Shown: piece after piece, positions 24,745 to 33,420 of the stretch | Layout: each line of letters opens with the position of its first letter | Position numbering within the stretch: position 1 is the stretch's first letter | Assembly: GCF_002950945.1 (NCBI RefSeq) | Contig: NZ_CP012673.1 | Coordinates: forward strand, 6,075,001-6,139,000 | Reading direction: 5' to 3' | Source: Sorangium cellulosum | GTDB taxonomy: Bacteria > Myxococcota_A > Polyangia > Polyangiales > Polyangiaceae | DNA length: 64,000 nucleotides | Position numbers and translations under genes: made by a program | The notes under the pieces: model-generated | The model's input: only the letters and a program-made list of their open reading frames with translations | Database searches by the model: none | Told to the model about the DNA's origin: nothing

Positions 24745-26757
24745 GTGGTGGCAAAGATCGATGACCGGCCGGAGTCGAGCTCGCACGCCGCGTTCGATCG
24801 CGCGGACGTGCACCGTGGCTCGCCGGACAAACAGCTCGCGGCGTGGCTGTCCGAGATCGACGTCGGCGTGATCGAGATCGACGGCGAGCAGCGCGTGGTG
24901 CGCTTCAACGGGGCGGCGGAGCGGCTGACCGGCTGGTCGATCGTCGAGGCGCGCGGCGCGCTCGTCGATCGCGTGCTCCGCCTCATCCCGGCGGCGGGCA
25001 CGGTGAGCGGGGATCAGGAGCTCGACGTCGGCGAGGAGATGACGGCGCTGTTCGACGAGGGCGCGCCTGCGAAGGCCGCGCCGGCGCTCGCGCCGCGGCG
25101 CGAGCCCGCCGTGCCGCTCGCGCCGGTGATCATCGACGAGGGCGCGCTGCGCACGCCGGGCGCGCCGCTCCCGGCGCCCGACGCGGGCGCGGCGAGCAAG
25201 CCGCCGCACGGGCGGTACACCGCGCTGCTCGAGCGCCGCGACGGCTCGGTGATCCCCGTCCTCCACACGATCGGCGCGCTCGCCGGGCGGCCTGCGCGCG
25301 ACGGCCAGCGCGACGCGAAGCCGGCGTCGCCAGGGCAGCTCATCCTGTTCCGCGAGCTCGGCGCGCCGGGGCCCGTGCCGATCACGCCGGCGAAGCCCCG
25401 CTACGACGCGCTGACGCGCCTCCTGGATCGGTACGCGATCATCGATCGCATCGAGGAGGCGCTGAACGACTGCCGCCGGACCAACACGCCGTACGCGCTC
25501 TGCTACATCGACCTGGACCGCTTCCGCCTGGTGAACGCGACCTGCGGGCACGAGGCGGGCGACGATCTGCTCCAGTGGGTCGCGACGCGCGTGCACGAGA
25601 TCGTGGGCCCGAGCGACGCGGCGGGGCGGATCGGCGGCGACGAGTTCGTCCTCCTGCTCGCGAACAAGACGGAGCGGGAGGCGGAGCGGATCGCGCGCGA
25701 TCTGCAGATCTGCCTGCTCGAGTTCCGGTTCGGGTGGGCGGAGAAGACGTTCTCGATCGGCGCGAGCATCGGCCTCGTGGTGCTGGGCCCGCACTTCGAG
25801 CGGGCGGTGGACGTGCTCGGCGCCGCCGACCACGCGTGCCGGATAGCCAAGGAGAACGGGCGCGGGAGGCTGCAGGTCTACCTCGAAGACCAGCAGATGA
25901 CGACGAGCCGGCGCTCGATGCAGTGGGTCGCGAGCCTGCAGCGCCACCTCGCCGAGGGCCGGCTGCGCCTCTACGCGCAGGGGATCCACCCGCTCGTGAA
26001 GCCGGGCGCGCCGCGCGGGCCGCGGGGCGCGCACTTCGAGGTGCTCGTGCGGCAGCTCGGCGACGACGGGCGGTTCTACTCGCCGGTCGGGATCATCCAG
26101 GCGGCGGAGCAGAGCGGGCTGATCCACGTGATCGACCGGTACGTCGCGCGGCAGGCGTTCCGGCTGATCGGCGCGCTGCCGCAGCACGCGCTCCGGCGCC
26201 TCGACACGTGCTCGATCAACCTGTCGGGCGTCTCGCTGCTCCGCGAGGGGCTGCTCGACTTCCTGGTCGAGCAGCTGCACCGGGCGCAGGTGCCGCCGAG
26301 CAAGATCTGCTTCGAGATCACCGAGACGGCGGCGCTCGCGAACCTCGGCGAGGTGCTGTGGTTCATGCAGGAGCTCGGGGCGATGGGGTGCCGGTTCGCG
26401 ATCGACGACTTCGGCAGCGGGCACGCGTCGTACGGCTACCTGGAGAGCCTGCCGGTCGACTACGTGAAGATCGACGGCATGTTCGTGCGCGATCTGCAGG
26501 ACAACACGCTCCACCGCGCGATCGTGGAGTCGGTGCACCGCATCGGCGACACGCTCGGCATCAAGACCGTCGCCGAGCAGGTGGAGAACCAGGAGATCAC
26601 CGACCTGCTCACGTCGATGGGCATCCACTACGCGCAGGGGTGGCACTTCGACAAGCCGCAGCCGCTCGTGGACCTCTGCGCGTCGCTGCGCGCCCAGGGC
26701 GAGCCGAGCGACCCCGGGCTCCCGGAGCCGCCGGCGGGCGACGGCAGCGACGGATGA
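24745..26757 (+). CDS. PAS-GGDEF-EAL cyclic-di-GMP signalling protein
   Basis: This is a 670-aa soluble protein. A PAS-like sensor (about 28-85, GVIEIDGEQRVVRFNGAAERLTGWS) seems interrupted by an acidic/Pro-rich insert (~90-155) and resumes to ~205. The GGDEF domain (215-385) has an intact GGDEF at 297-301 and metal Asp256/258, but the upstream I-site is GPSD instead of RxxD. In the EAL domain (390-645) the signature reads EVL at 432-434, with ITET, IDDFGSGHAS and KTVAEQVE conserved. It may both make and degrade c-di-GMP. The start is one of two adjacent GTG codons. Confidence 0.9.
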   Translation: MVAKIDDRPESSSHAAFDRADVHRGSPDKQLAAWLSEIDVGVIEIDGEQRVVRFNGAAERLTGWSIVEARGALVDRVLRLIPAAGTVSGDQELDVGEEMTALFDEGAPAKAAPALAPRREPAVPLAPVIIDEGALRTPGAPLPAPDAGAASKPPHGRYTALLERRDGSVIPVLHTIGALAGRPARDGQRDAKPASPGQLILFRELGAPGPVPITPAKPRYDALTRLLDRYAIIDRIEEALNDCRRTNTPYALCYIDLDRFRLVNATCGHEAGDDLLQWVATRVHEIVGPSDAAGRIGGDEFVLLLANKTEREAERIARDLQICLLEFRFGWAEKTFSIGASIGLVVLGPHFERAVDVLGAADHACRIAKENGRGRLQVYLEDQQMTTSRRSMQWVASLQRHLAEGRLRLYAQGIHPLVKPGAPRGPRGAHFEVLVRQLGDDGRFYSPVGIIQAAEQSGLIHVIDRYVARQAFRLIGALPQHALRRLDTCSINLSGVSLLREGLLDFLVEQLHRAQVPPSKICFEITETAALANLGEVLWFMQELGAMGCRFAIDDFGSGHASYGYLESLPVDYVKIDGMFVRDLQDNTLHRAIVESVHRIGDTLGIKTVAEQVENQEITDLLTSMGIHYAQGWHFDKPQPLVDLCASLRAQGEPSDPGLPEPPAGDGSDG

Positions 26758-26839
26758 CGGGCGCAGGCGGCGGATGACCGCGGGCGGCGGCGGATGACGG
26801 CCCCGTCGCGCGGAGCCGGCCGCGCTCGTGCGGGCGCCG

Positions 26840-27523
26840 CTACCCGAGCAGCGCGGACGTCGTGGTGAGCGTGACGCCGGCGGCTCGCATCTCCGCGAGC
26901 GCGGCGGCGACGCCGGCCTCGGTGATGCCGGCGACGGCGTCGGTCAGGACCGTCGTGCGGTAGCCGCGCTGGGCCAGGCCGAGGGCGGCGGCGCGGACGC
27001 AGTAGTCGGTCGCCACGCCGTAGACGACGAACTCCGGCGCGGCGCCGAGCGCCGTGGTGAGGTCCTTGAGGAACCCCTCGGCGAGCGGGTTCGCGAACAG
27101 GCTGTAGACCTCCTTCTCGAAGTACACCGCGTGGATCTTGCCCGTCGCGAGCTCGCGCACCGCCGCGTCGATGGGCGCCGCCGGGACGTTCGGGAGGAAG
27201 CGGAAGCGCGGGGGGAGCGTGCCCTCGACCTTCATCCAGCCCGGCGTCCCCTTCACGCAGTGGTCCGGGAAGCCGGGCTTCTTGCCCTCCGGGGCCGGCG
27301 TGTCGTTCGACGCGAACTCCCACGCGTCCCACGCGTGCGAGTCGACCGAGCCGACGATCGGGATCCCGTGCGCGACGGCGTGCTCCGTCAGCCGACGGAA
27401 CACGTCGTTCGGCGAGCCCTTCACGTGGAGCGCGCCGGCCTCGTCGCAGAAGTCCCGCTGCACATCGACGTCGACGAACACCCTCGGGGGCGACGATCGC
27501 GGGTTCTGGTTGCCACTCACCAT
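26840..27523 (-). CDS. pncA: Nicotinamidase-like cysteine hydrolase (isochorismatase superfamily)
   Basis: This 227-aa protein has the Asp-Lys-Cys nicotinamidase arrangement: FVDVDVQRDF (Asp ~20), metal-site VDSHAWDAWEF, PGFPDHCVKGTPGW and the nucleophile Cys in VYGVATDYCVRAAALGL. It would deamidate nicotinamide to nicotinate. A strong AGGAGAG site precedes the ATG. It lies 75 nt downstream of pncB in the same direction, which strongly supports an NAD-salvage role over other isochorismatase-family activities. Confidence 0.87.
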   Translation of the reverse strand: MVSGNQNPRSSPPRVFVDVDVQRDFCDEAGALHVKGSPNDVFRRLTEHAVAHGIPIVGSVDSHAWDAWEFASNDTPAPEGKKPGFPDHCVKGTPGWMKVEGTLPPRFRFLPNVPAAPIDAAVRELATGKIHAVYFEKEVYSLFANPLAEGFLKDLTTALGAAPEFVVYGVATDYCVRAAALGLAQRGYRTTVLTDAVAGITEAGVAAALAEMRAAGVTLTTTSALLG

Positions 27524-27598
27524 GTCCTCTCTCCTCTTCGTGTGAGCCGCCCGGCCTCGAGGAGGCGACGCGCGGCGCGGCGCCTCGGCGTTTCCTGG

Positions 27599-28972
27599 TC
27601 ACCTCGCGCCGGCGACGACCCGGGCGCGCACGGCCTCCACGAGCGCGCCGAGCGCCGGGGAGACGTCGACCGCGACGGGCGCGCCCGGCTGGGGGGCGTC
27701 GTCGATCTGCCGCAGCGCATCCGGCAGGGCGCCGAGCTGCTCGCGCACGCGCGCCCGCACGGCGCCGAGCCCCTCGGGCGGCGCGAGGCGCACGCCGCGC
27801 TTCACCACGGGCGCGAGCAGCGGCTCGGCCCCGGCGGGGATCGGCTCGCTCTCGAGCGCGATGACGTCGCGCGCGAGCTTGCCGGACGGATCGCGGAAGC
27901 GATGCACCTGGTGCGCGCCGGGCAGGGTCGCCTTCCCCTCCGAGAACTTCGCGATGGGCACACGGGCGGCGCCCGGCTCGACGCCGTCGATCTCCACGAG
28001 CTTGTAGACCCCGCCGAGCGAGGGCGCGTCGATCGAGGTCACGAGATCCGTCCCGACGCCGTAGAGGTCGATGGGCGCGCCGGCGCGACGGAGCTCGGCG
28101 ATCCGGTGCTCGTTGAGATCGCCCGAGGCCACGATCTTCGCCGACGTACAGCCGGCGTCGTCGAGGATCTTGCGCACGGCCACGCTGAGCGCACCGAGAT
28201 CGCCGGAGTCGAGCCGCACCCCCTTCAGCTTGTCGCGCGCGACCGCCGCCGCGCGCGCGGCCCCGACGAGCGTGTCGTACGTGTCGATGAGCAGGATCGC
28301 CGCGCTCGGGAAGACGGCGACGTAGCCCTCGAAGGCGGCCTCCTCCGTCGGGTGCGCCATGGTCCACATGTGCGCGGCCGTCCCGAGCACCGGGATGCCG
28401 AAGCGCATTCCGGCCTCGACGTTCGAGGTGCCGACGCACCCAACGGCGTACGCGGCCCGCGCCGCGTCGAGCGCCGCCTCCGGGTGCGCGCGGCGGGTCC
28501 CGAACTCGATGACGCCGGCGTCGCCGGCGGCCAGGACGATGCGCGCGGCCTTCGAGGCGACCGTGGTGGCGTGGTTGACGGCGGACAGGGCGAACGTCTC
28601 GATGAGCTGCGCCTCGATGAGCGGCGCGGTGACGCGCAGGAGCGGCTCGTTCGGGAAGAACACCGTGCCCTCCGGGACGGCCCAGACGTCGCCGTGGAAG
28701 CGGAAGCTCCGCAGGTAGTCGCAGAACGCCGGGGTCATCGCGTCCGCGAGGGCAGGAAGCGTGCTGAGGTAGGCGATCTGCTCGTCGGTGAAGCGGAGCT
28801 GCTCGAGGTAACGCACGATCCGCTCGAGGCCCATCGCGACGAGGAAGCGCCGGTGGCTCGGCAGCCGCCGGACGAAGAGCTCGCACGTCGCGACGCGCGA
28901 GGTCATGCCGCGGTGGAAGTAACCCGCCGCCATCGTCAGCTGGTAGAGATCCGTGTGCAGTGCGTCCACCAC
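27599..28972 (-). CDS. pncB: Nicotinate phosphoribosyltransferase
   Basis: This 457-aa enzyme makes nicotinate mononucleotide from nicotinate and PRPP. It starts at GTG with VDALHTDLYQLTMAAGYFHRGM, the family N-terminus. Other conserved segments are EFGTRRAHPEAALDAARAAY, VGTSNVEAG, LLIDTYDTLVG, VRLDSGDLG and ASGDLNEHRI. With the adjacent nicotinamidase it forms a two-step nicotinamide salvage (Preiss-Handler entry) unit. Confidence 0.93.
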   Translation of the reverse strand: MVDALHTDLYQLTMAAGYFHRGMTSRVATCELFVRRLPSHRRFLVAMGLERIVRYLEQLRFTDEQIAYLSTLPALADAMTPAFCDYLRSFRFHGDVWAVPEGTVFFPNEPLLRVTAPLIEAQLIETFALSAVNHATTVASKAARIVLAAGDAGVIEFGTRRAHPEAALDAARAAYAVGCVGTSNVEAGMRFGIPVLGTAAHMWTMAHPTEEAAFEGYVAVFPSAAILLIDTYDTLVGAARAAAVARDKLKGVRLDSGDLGALSVAVRKILDDAGCTSAKIVASGDLNEHRIAELRRAGAPIDLYGVGTDLVTSIDAPSLGGVYKLVEIDGVEPGAARVPIAKFSEGKATLPGAHQVHRFRDPSGKLARDVIALESEPIPAGAEPLLAPVVKRGVRLAPPEGLGAVRARVREQLGALPDALRQIDDAPQPGAPVAVDVSPALGALVEAVRARVVAGAR

Positions 28973-29174
28973 CCATGGCTAGAGACGCTGGACGGAAGGG
29001 TCAACCTGTAGATCACGCCGCGGACGTGTGGATCATGGCGCGTGGTGTGCACACGCATCCGCGCGTCCGCGGCGCTTCGATGCGGCCGGCGGGCTCCGCG
29101 GAGGCGGGCGCGCCGGCGGCGCGGACCGCGGCGGCGCTCCCGGGCCGGGCGCGGCTCGGCTAAGCTCCGCGGCC

Positions 29175-30044
29175 GTGACGGCAAAGATCCTGGACGGCAA
29201 GGCGATCGCACAGAAGGTCCGCGAGGAGGTGCGGGAAGGGGTGGCCCGCTTCGCGGCCACCCACGGGCGGCCGCCGGGCCTCGACGTGCTGCTCGTCGGC
29301 GACGATCCGGGCAGCGTGGGCTTCACGCGCAGCAAGGAGAAGGCGTCGAACGAGCTGGGCATGCGGGGCCGGCTCCACCGGCTCCCCGAAGGCACGACCG
29401 AGTCGGAGCTGCTCGCGCGGCTCGCCGAGCTCAACGCGGACGACGCCGTCGACGGGATCCTCGTCCAGCTGCCGCTGCCGGGGCACATCCGCGAGCACCG
29501 CGCCCTCGACGCGATCGATCCCGCGAAGGACGTCGACGGCCTGCACCCGGTGAACGCCGGGCTGCTCGCGCTGGACCGCCCGGGCGGCATCGCGCCGTGC
29601 ACGCCGAGCGGGTGCATGCGCCTGCTCGCCGAGGCGGGCGTCCCGATCGCCGGCGCCCGCGCGGTGGTGGTGGGGCGGGGCAAGCTCGTGGGCCGGCCGA
29701 TGGCCGCGCTGCTGCTCGCGCATCACGCGACGGTCGCCGTCGCTCACTCCCACACGCGCGATCTGCGGGCGATCTGCCGCGAGGCCGACATCCTCGTCGC
29801 CGCCGCGGGCCAGGCAAAGCTCATCGGCGGCGACTGGATCAAGGAGGGCGCCACGGTGATCGACGTCGGCCTGAACCGCAACGAAGCCGGCAAGCTGGTG
29901 GGCGACGTCGACTTCGACGCCGCGAAGGAGCGCGCCGCCTGGATCACGCCGGTGCCGGGCGGCGTCGGCCCCATGACGATCGCCGCGCTGCTCGCGACGA
30001 CGCTGCGCGCGGCGGAAGCGCGGGCCGCGAAGCAGCCGCCGTGA
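29175..30044 (+). CDS. folD: Bifunctional methylenetetrahydrofolate dehydrogenase/cyclohydrolase
   Basis: This 289-aa FolD interconverts 5,10-methylene-THF, methenyl-THF and 10-formyl-THF. GTG at 29175 gives VTAKILDGKAIAQKV. Conserved signatures are VGDDPGSVGFTRSKEKAS, DGILVQLPLPGHI, DPAKDVDGLHPVNAG, PCTPSGCMRLL, VVVGRGKLVGRPMAALLL and TPVPGGVGPMTIA. The usual catalytic-Lys Tyr/Ser context is slightly varied (FTRSKEKAS). The stop overlaps the start of the next gene (GTGA). Confidence 0.94.
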   Translation: MTAKILDGKAIAQKVREEVREGVARFAATHGRPPGLDVLLVGDDPGSVGFTRSKEKASNELGMRGRLHRLPEGTTESELLARLAELNADDAVDGILVQLPLPGHIREHRALDAIDPAKDVDGLHPVNAGLLALDRPGGIAPCTPSGCMRLLAEAGVPIAGARAVVVGRGKLVGRPMAALLLAHHATVAVAHSHTRDLRAICREADILVAAAGQAKLIGGDWIKEGATVIDVGLNRNEAGKLVGDVDFDAAKERAAWITPVPGGVGPMTIAALLATTLRAAEARAAKQPP

Positions 30045-31351
30045 TCGCGCGGGGATCGAGCGCGGTGGTTCGGCTCGCGACGGCGGGCGCGATCGGCCTC
30101 GCGCTCGCGGGCTGCAGCGACGCGGCGGAGACGAGCGGCGCGCCGCGCGCTGCGAGCGGGGGCGGCGCGGGCGGCCACGGCGGCGGGGTCACGTCGACCG
30201 GGAGCGGCGCGGGCGGCCACGGCGGCGGCGCGGCCCTGACGCCGGTCGAGACGATCCTCGCCGAGCTGCGGGCCGACCGCGAGGCGGCGCTGCTCGCGCA
30301 CGCGGCGCGGACCGGCTGGCCCGTCCCGGTGGACGGCGGGTACCTGTTCGTCTCGACGAGCGCGCGCCTGCGCCTGCTCGCGGGCGATCACGACGGGTGG
30401 TCGGGCACGGAGATGACCGGCGACGCCGGCTTTCACTGGATCGTGCGCGATGTGCCCGCCGGCGCCCGCTACAAGCTCACCGACAGGACCGAGTGGGCGG
30501 CCGATCCCTGGTCGCGCTCGTGCACCTACGACGAGCTCGGCGAGATGAGCCTCGTCGCGCCCGAAGCCGCACACCTCGAGCGCCACTTCGGCGTGGGCGA
30601 CGCGGCGATGGAGCCGCGCGCGGTGCGCGTGTGGGTTCCGGAGGGGGACGTGGATCGGGTCCTCTACGTGCACGACGGCCAGAACCTCTTCGATCCAAAA
30701 GGCCCCGCGGGCGGCTGGCACCTGCAGGAGCACGCGCCGCCGGGGGTGCTCCTCGTCGGCATCGACAACACCCCGGCGCGGCTCCTGGAGTACACCCACG
30801 TCGAGGATCGCATCGAGGACGGCGGCGGGCTGATCGGCGGCAGCGGCGACGCCTACGCCGACTTCCTGAGGGACACGGTCCGCCCCTTGATCCGGGCGCG
30901 TTACGGCGAGCCGGGGCCGGTCGGGATCCTGGGCGCGTCGCTCGGAGGGCTCGTCAGCTTCCACGCGGCCGCGCGGCACCGGGGCGAGTACACGTTCGCC
31001 GCGAGCCTCTCCGGCACGATGGGCTGGGGCAGCATCGGGGCGGACGTGCGCCACGAGACCATGATCGAGCGGTACGCAGCGCACGCCGAGCCCACCGCGA
31101 CGCTCTACCTGGACTCGGGCGGCGACGGGAGCTGCTTCGACGACGACAGCGACGGCATCGAGGACGACGACGAGACGGCGACGGACAACTACTGCGAGAA
31201 CCTCCAGCTGCGGGACGTGCTCACGAGGGCCGGGTCGCCCTACGTGGAGGGCGTGAGCCTGTTCTACGCCTGGGCGCCGGGCGCCGAGCACGACGAGGCG
31301 GCGTGGGCGGCGCGCGTCGCGGAGCCCCTGCGGCTCTTCGCGGCGCTGTGA
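30041..31351 (+). CDS. Esterase-family alpha/beta hydrolase lipoprotein
   Basis: This 436-aa protein starts at GTG overlapping the folD stop by 4 nt. The lipobox LALAGC predicts lipidation, followed by a Gly/His-rich spacer (GGAGGHGGG repeats). A CBM48/early-set-like beta region (~85-165) precedes an esterase D-like hydrolase with YVHDGQNLFDPKG and the nucleophile elbow LGASLGGLVS. A highly acidic loop DDDSDGIEDDDETATDN looks like a calcium site. Enterochelin-esterase or polysaccharide-esterase homologues share this layout. The substrate is unknown, and its coupling to folD is probably only organisational. Confidence 0.87.
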   Translation: MIARGSSAVVRLATAGAIGLALAGCSDAAETSGAPRAASGGGAGGHGGGVTSTGSGAGGHGGGAALTPVETILAELRADREAALLAHAARTGWPVPVDGGYLFVSTSARLRLLAGDHDGWSGTEMTGDAGFHWIVRDVPAGARYKLTDRTEWAADPWSRSCTYDELGEMSLVAPEAAHLERHFGVGDAAMEPRAVRVWVPEGDVDRVLYVHDGQNLFDPKGPAGGWHLQEHAPPGVLLVGIDNTPARLLEYTHVEDRIEDGGGLIGGSGDAYADFLRDTVRPLIRARYGEPGPVGILGASLGGLVSFHAAARHRGEYTFAASLSGTMGWGSIGADVRHETMIERYAAHAEPTATLYLDSGGDGSCFDDDSDGIEDDDETATDNYCENLQLRDVLTRAGSPYVEGVSLFYAWAPGAEHDEAAWAARVAEPLRLFAAL

Positions 31352-32067
31352 CGAGGGCGGTCGTGCCGACGAGCGGCGCCGAGGGCGCAGCAGGGGGCGC
31401 CTCCCCCGTCGAGAGCGCCGCGGCGTTCGTGGCGCGCGAGACCGCCGTCGCCTGCTCGCCGCTCGTCCCGGAGGTGAAGCTCCACCTGGCGACCGAGGTC
31501 ACGCCGCTGTGGCACGCGACCGAAGCGGCGCTCGCGCGCGCGGGGGTGCCGCCGCCCTACTGGGCGTTCGCGTGGGCCGGCGGGCAGGCGCTCGCGCGGT
31601 ACCTGCTCGATCACCCCGCGGCGGTCTCGGGCAAACGCGTGCTCGATCTCGCCGCCGGCGGCGGGGTGGTCTCGATCGCCGCCGCGCGCGCCGGCGCGGC
31701 GCACGTGAGCGCCGCCGACATCGATCCGTTCGCCGCCGCCGCGCTCTCGCTGAACGCGGCGCTGAACGGCGTCTCCCTCGCGGTGCTCACCGAGGATCTC
31801 ACGGCGCGCGACGCCGACGTCGGCGCGTGGGACGTCATCGTGGCGGGCGACGTCTGCTACGAGCGCGCGATGGTCGACAAGGTGCTCCCGTGGCTGCGCC
31901 GGCAGGCCGGGCGCGTCGGCGCGGTGCTCGTCGGGGATCCGGGGCGCACGTACTGTCCGTCCGAGGGCATCGAGGAGCTCGCGCGTTACCTGGTCCCGAC
32001 CTCGCTCGATCTGGAAGGCCGCGCGCAGCGCGAGACGCGCGTGCTGCGGCTGCTCGCAGGCGGGTGA
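31348..32067 (+). CDS. Class I methyltransferase, ETFB-lysine/METTL20-like
   Basis: This 239-aa protein overlaps the esterase gene by 4 nt (GTGA). After a short polar N-terminus it carries PPYWAFAWAGGQALARYLLDHP and VLDLAAGGGVVSIAAARAGA (SAM motif I), ADIDPFAAAALSLNAALNGV, then WDVIVAGDVCYERAMVDKV. This pattern fits METTL20-type lysine methyltransferases, whose known substrate is the electron-transfer flavoprotein beta subunit. That substrate is an inference; no etf genes are in the window. Confidence 0.82.
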   Translation: MTRAVVPTSGAEGAAGGASPVESAAAFVARETAVACSPLVPEVKLHLATEVTPLWHATEAALARAGVPPPYWAFAWAGGQALARYLLDHPAAVSGKRVLDLAAGGGVVSIAAARAGAAHVSAADIDPFAAAALSLNAALNGVSLAVLTEDLTARDADVGAWDVIVAGDVCYERAMVDKVLPWLRRQAGRVGAVLVGDPGRTYCPSEGIEELARYLVPTSLDLEGRAQRETRVLRLLAGG

Positions 32068-32087
32068 GGCGCGGCGCGTCCGCCGCG

Positions 32088-33407
32088 TCACAGCAGGTGA
32101 CGCGCCTTGATCTCGAGGTACCGGTTGATGAGGCCCGGCGTCAGCTCCGAGGTGCCCACGTCGAGCACGAGCGCGCCGTGCCGCTTCAGATCGCGGATCA
32201 GCCGGTCGCGGTGGCCCATGAGCTCCGCGGCCGCGCCCTTGACGTAGAGCTCGGCGTCCGACGCACCGCCGCCGCGCTCGCGCGCGGGCTCCAGGAGGCC
32301 GTCGACGTCGCTGTCGCGGAACAGCACGCAGAGCGGCAGGTGCCGCGGCAGGAGGCCGCGCGTCTGCCGCAGGAGCTCGCCCGCGGCCACGTCGTCCACG
32401 ACCTGCGTGAAGATCACGACCAGCGTGCGCTTGCGCACCCGCATCGACAGGGCGCCGAACGCCTCGGCGTAGCTCGTCTCCACGAGCTCGGGGTGCAGGT
32501 CGTACCCGGCCTGGACGATGCGGTGGGCGGCGCGTGGACCGCCGGCCGGAGGGGCGAAGCACCGGACGCCGTCCGCGAAGGCCAGGAGCCCCACGTGATC
32601 TCCGCCGCGCGCCGCCACGTGCGCGAGCATGAGCGTCGCGTTGAGCGCGTGGTCGAAGAGCGAGAGGCTCCCCGTCTCCGCCGTCATCAGCCGGCCGGCG
32701 TCGAGCAGGAGCATGATGCTCTGGTTGCTCTCCAGCTGGTACTCGCGCGAGATGAGCTTCTGCCGGCGCGCCGTGCCCTTCCAGTCGATCGAGCGGTACT
32801 CGTCGCCGCGCCGGTACTCGCGCAGCCGCTCGAACTCGCTCTCCCCGCCGCGCCTGCGCGACGCGCGGAACATCGACTGCTCGCGCTCCTGCCGCGCGAG
32901 CAGCTCGTAGGCGCGCACCGCCTGCACGTCCGGGTAGACGCGCACCGGCGACCTGGCCTCGACGCGGATCTGCCGCGTCCACAGGCCGAGCGGCGACGGG
33001 TAACGGACGTGGTGATCGCCGAGGGCGAAGGCGCCGCGGCGGTTCGGCTGGACGTGATAGCGGAGCTCCGCGCGGCCGCGGGCGGGGAGCTCGGCGGCGA
33101 GGGGCAGCTCCGGCGCCTCGGCCGCCTCGAAGAGATCGTCGCGGACCGCCACGGTCAGCGCGCGGCGCGCGGTCGACCTGAGCTCCAGCGTCACCGGGCT
33201 CGGCCTCCCGATCGACAGGACCCGCGGCGCCTTGCGCCGCACCGACACGAGCGGCCGCCGCGCGAGCGCCGCGTCGAGCGCCGCCACGAGCGCGATGGCG
33301 GCGTCGGCGGCGAGCATCGGCCAGAGCACCGTCCGGTCGACGAGCGTCAGCGCCGCGAGCGCGAGCGGCACCACCGCGAGGAGCACGAGGGCACGCGACG
33401 GGATCAC
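32088..33407 (-). CDS. DUF58 domain protein (vWA-like), MoxR partner
   Basis: This 439-aa protein has two N-terminal membrane helices (VLLAVVPLALAALTLVD...), a beta-rich region, then the DUF58 core with EFERLREYRRGDEYRSIDWKGTARR and a vWA-like segment LLLDAGRLM. The GTG start lies 13 nt after the MoxR stop. DUF58 proteins are encoded with MoxR AAA+ ATPases and are proposed to act in metal insertion or membrane-complex assembly. It is the last gene of the RDD-to-DUF58 cluster. Confidence 0.9.
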   Translation of the reverse strand: MIPSRALVLLAVVPLALAALTLVDRTVLWPMLAADAAIALVAALDAALARRPLVSVRRKAPRVLSIGRPSPVTLELRSTARRALTVAVRDDLFEAAEAPELPLAAELPARGRAELRYHVQPNRRGAFALGDHHVRYPSPLGLWTRQIRVEARSPVRVYPDVQAVRAYELLARQEREQSMFRASRRRGGESEFERLREYRRGDEYRSIDWKGTARRQKLISREYQLESNQSIMLLLDAGRLMTAETGSLSLFDHALNATLMLAHVAARGGDHVGLLAFADGVRCFAPPAGGPRAAHRIVQAGYDLHPELVETSYAEAFGALSMRVRKRTLVVIFTQVVDDVAAGELLRQTRGLLPRHLPLCVLFRDSDVDGLLEPARERGGGASDAELYVKGAAAELMGHRDRLIRDLKRHGALVLDVGTSELTPGLINRYLEIKARHLL

Positions 33408-33420
33408 CGCGGCGCCCCGC

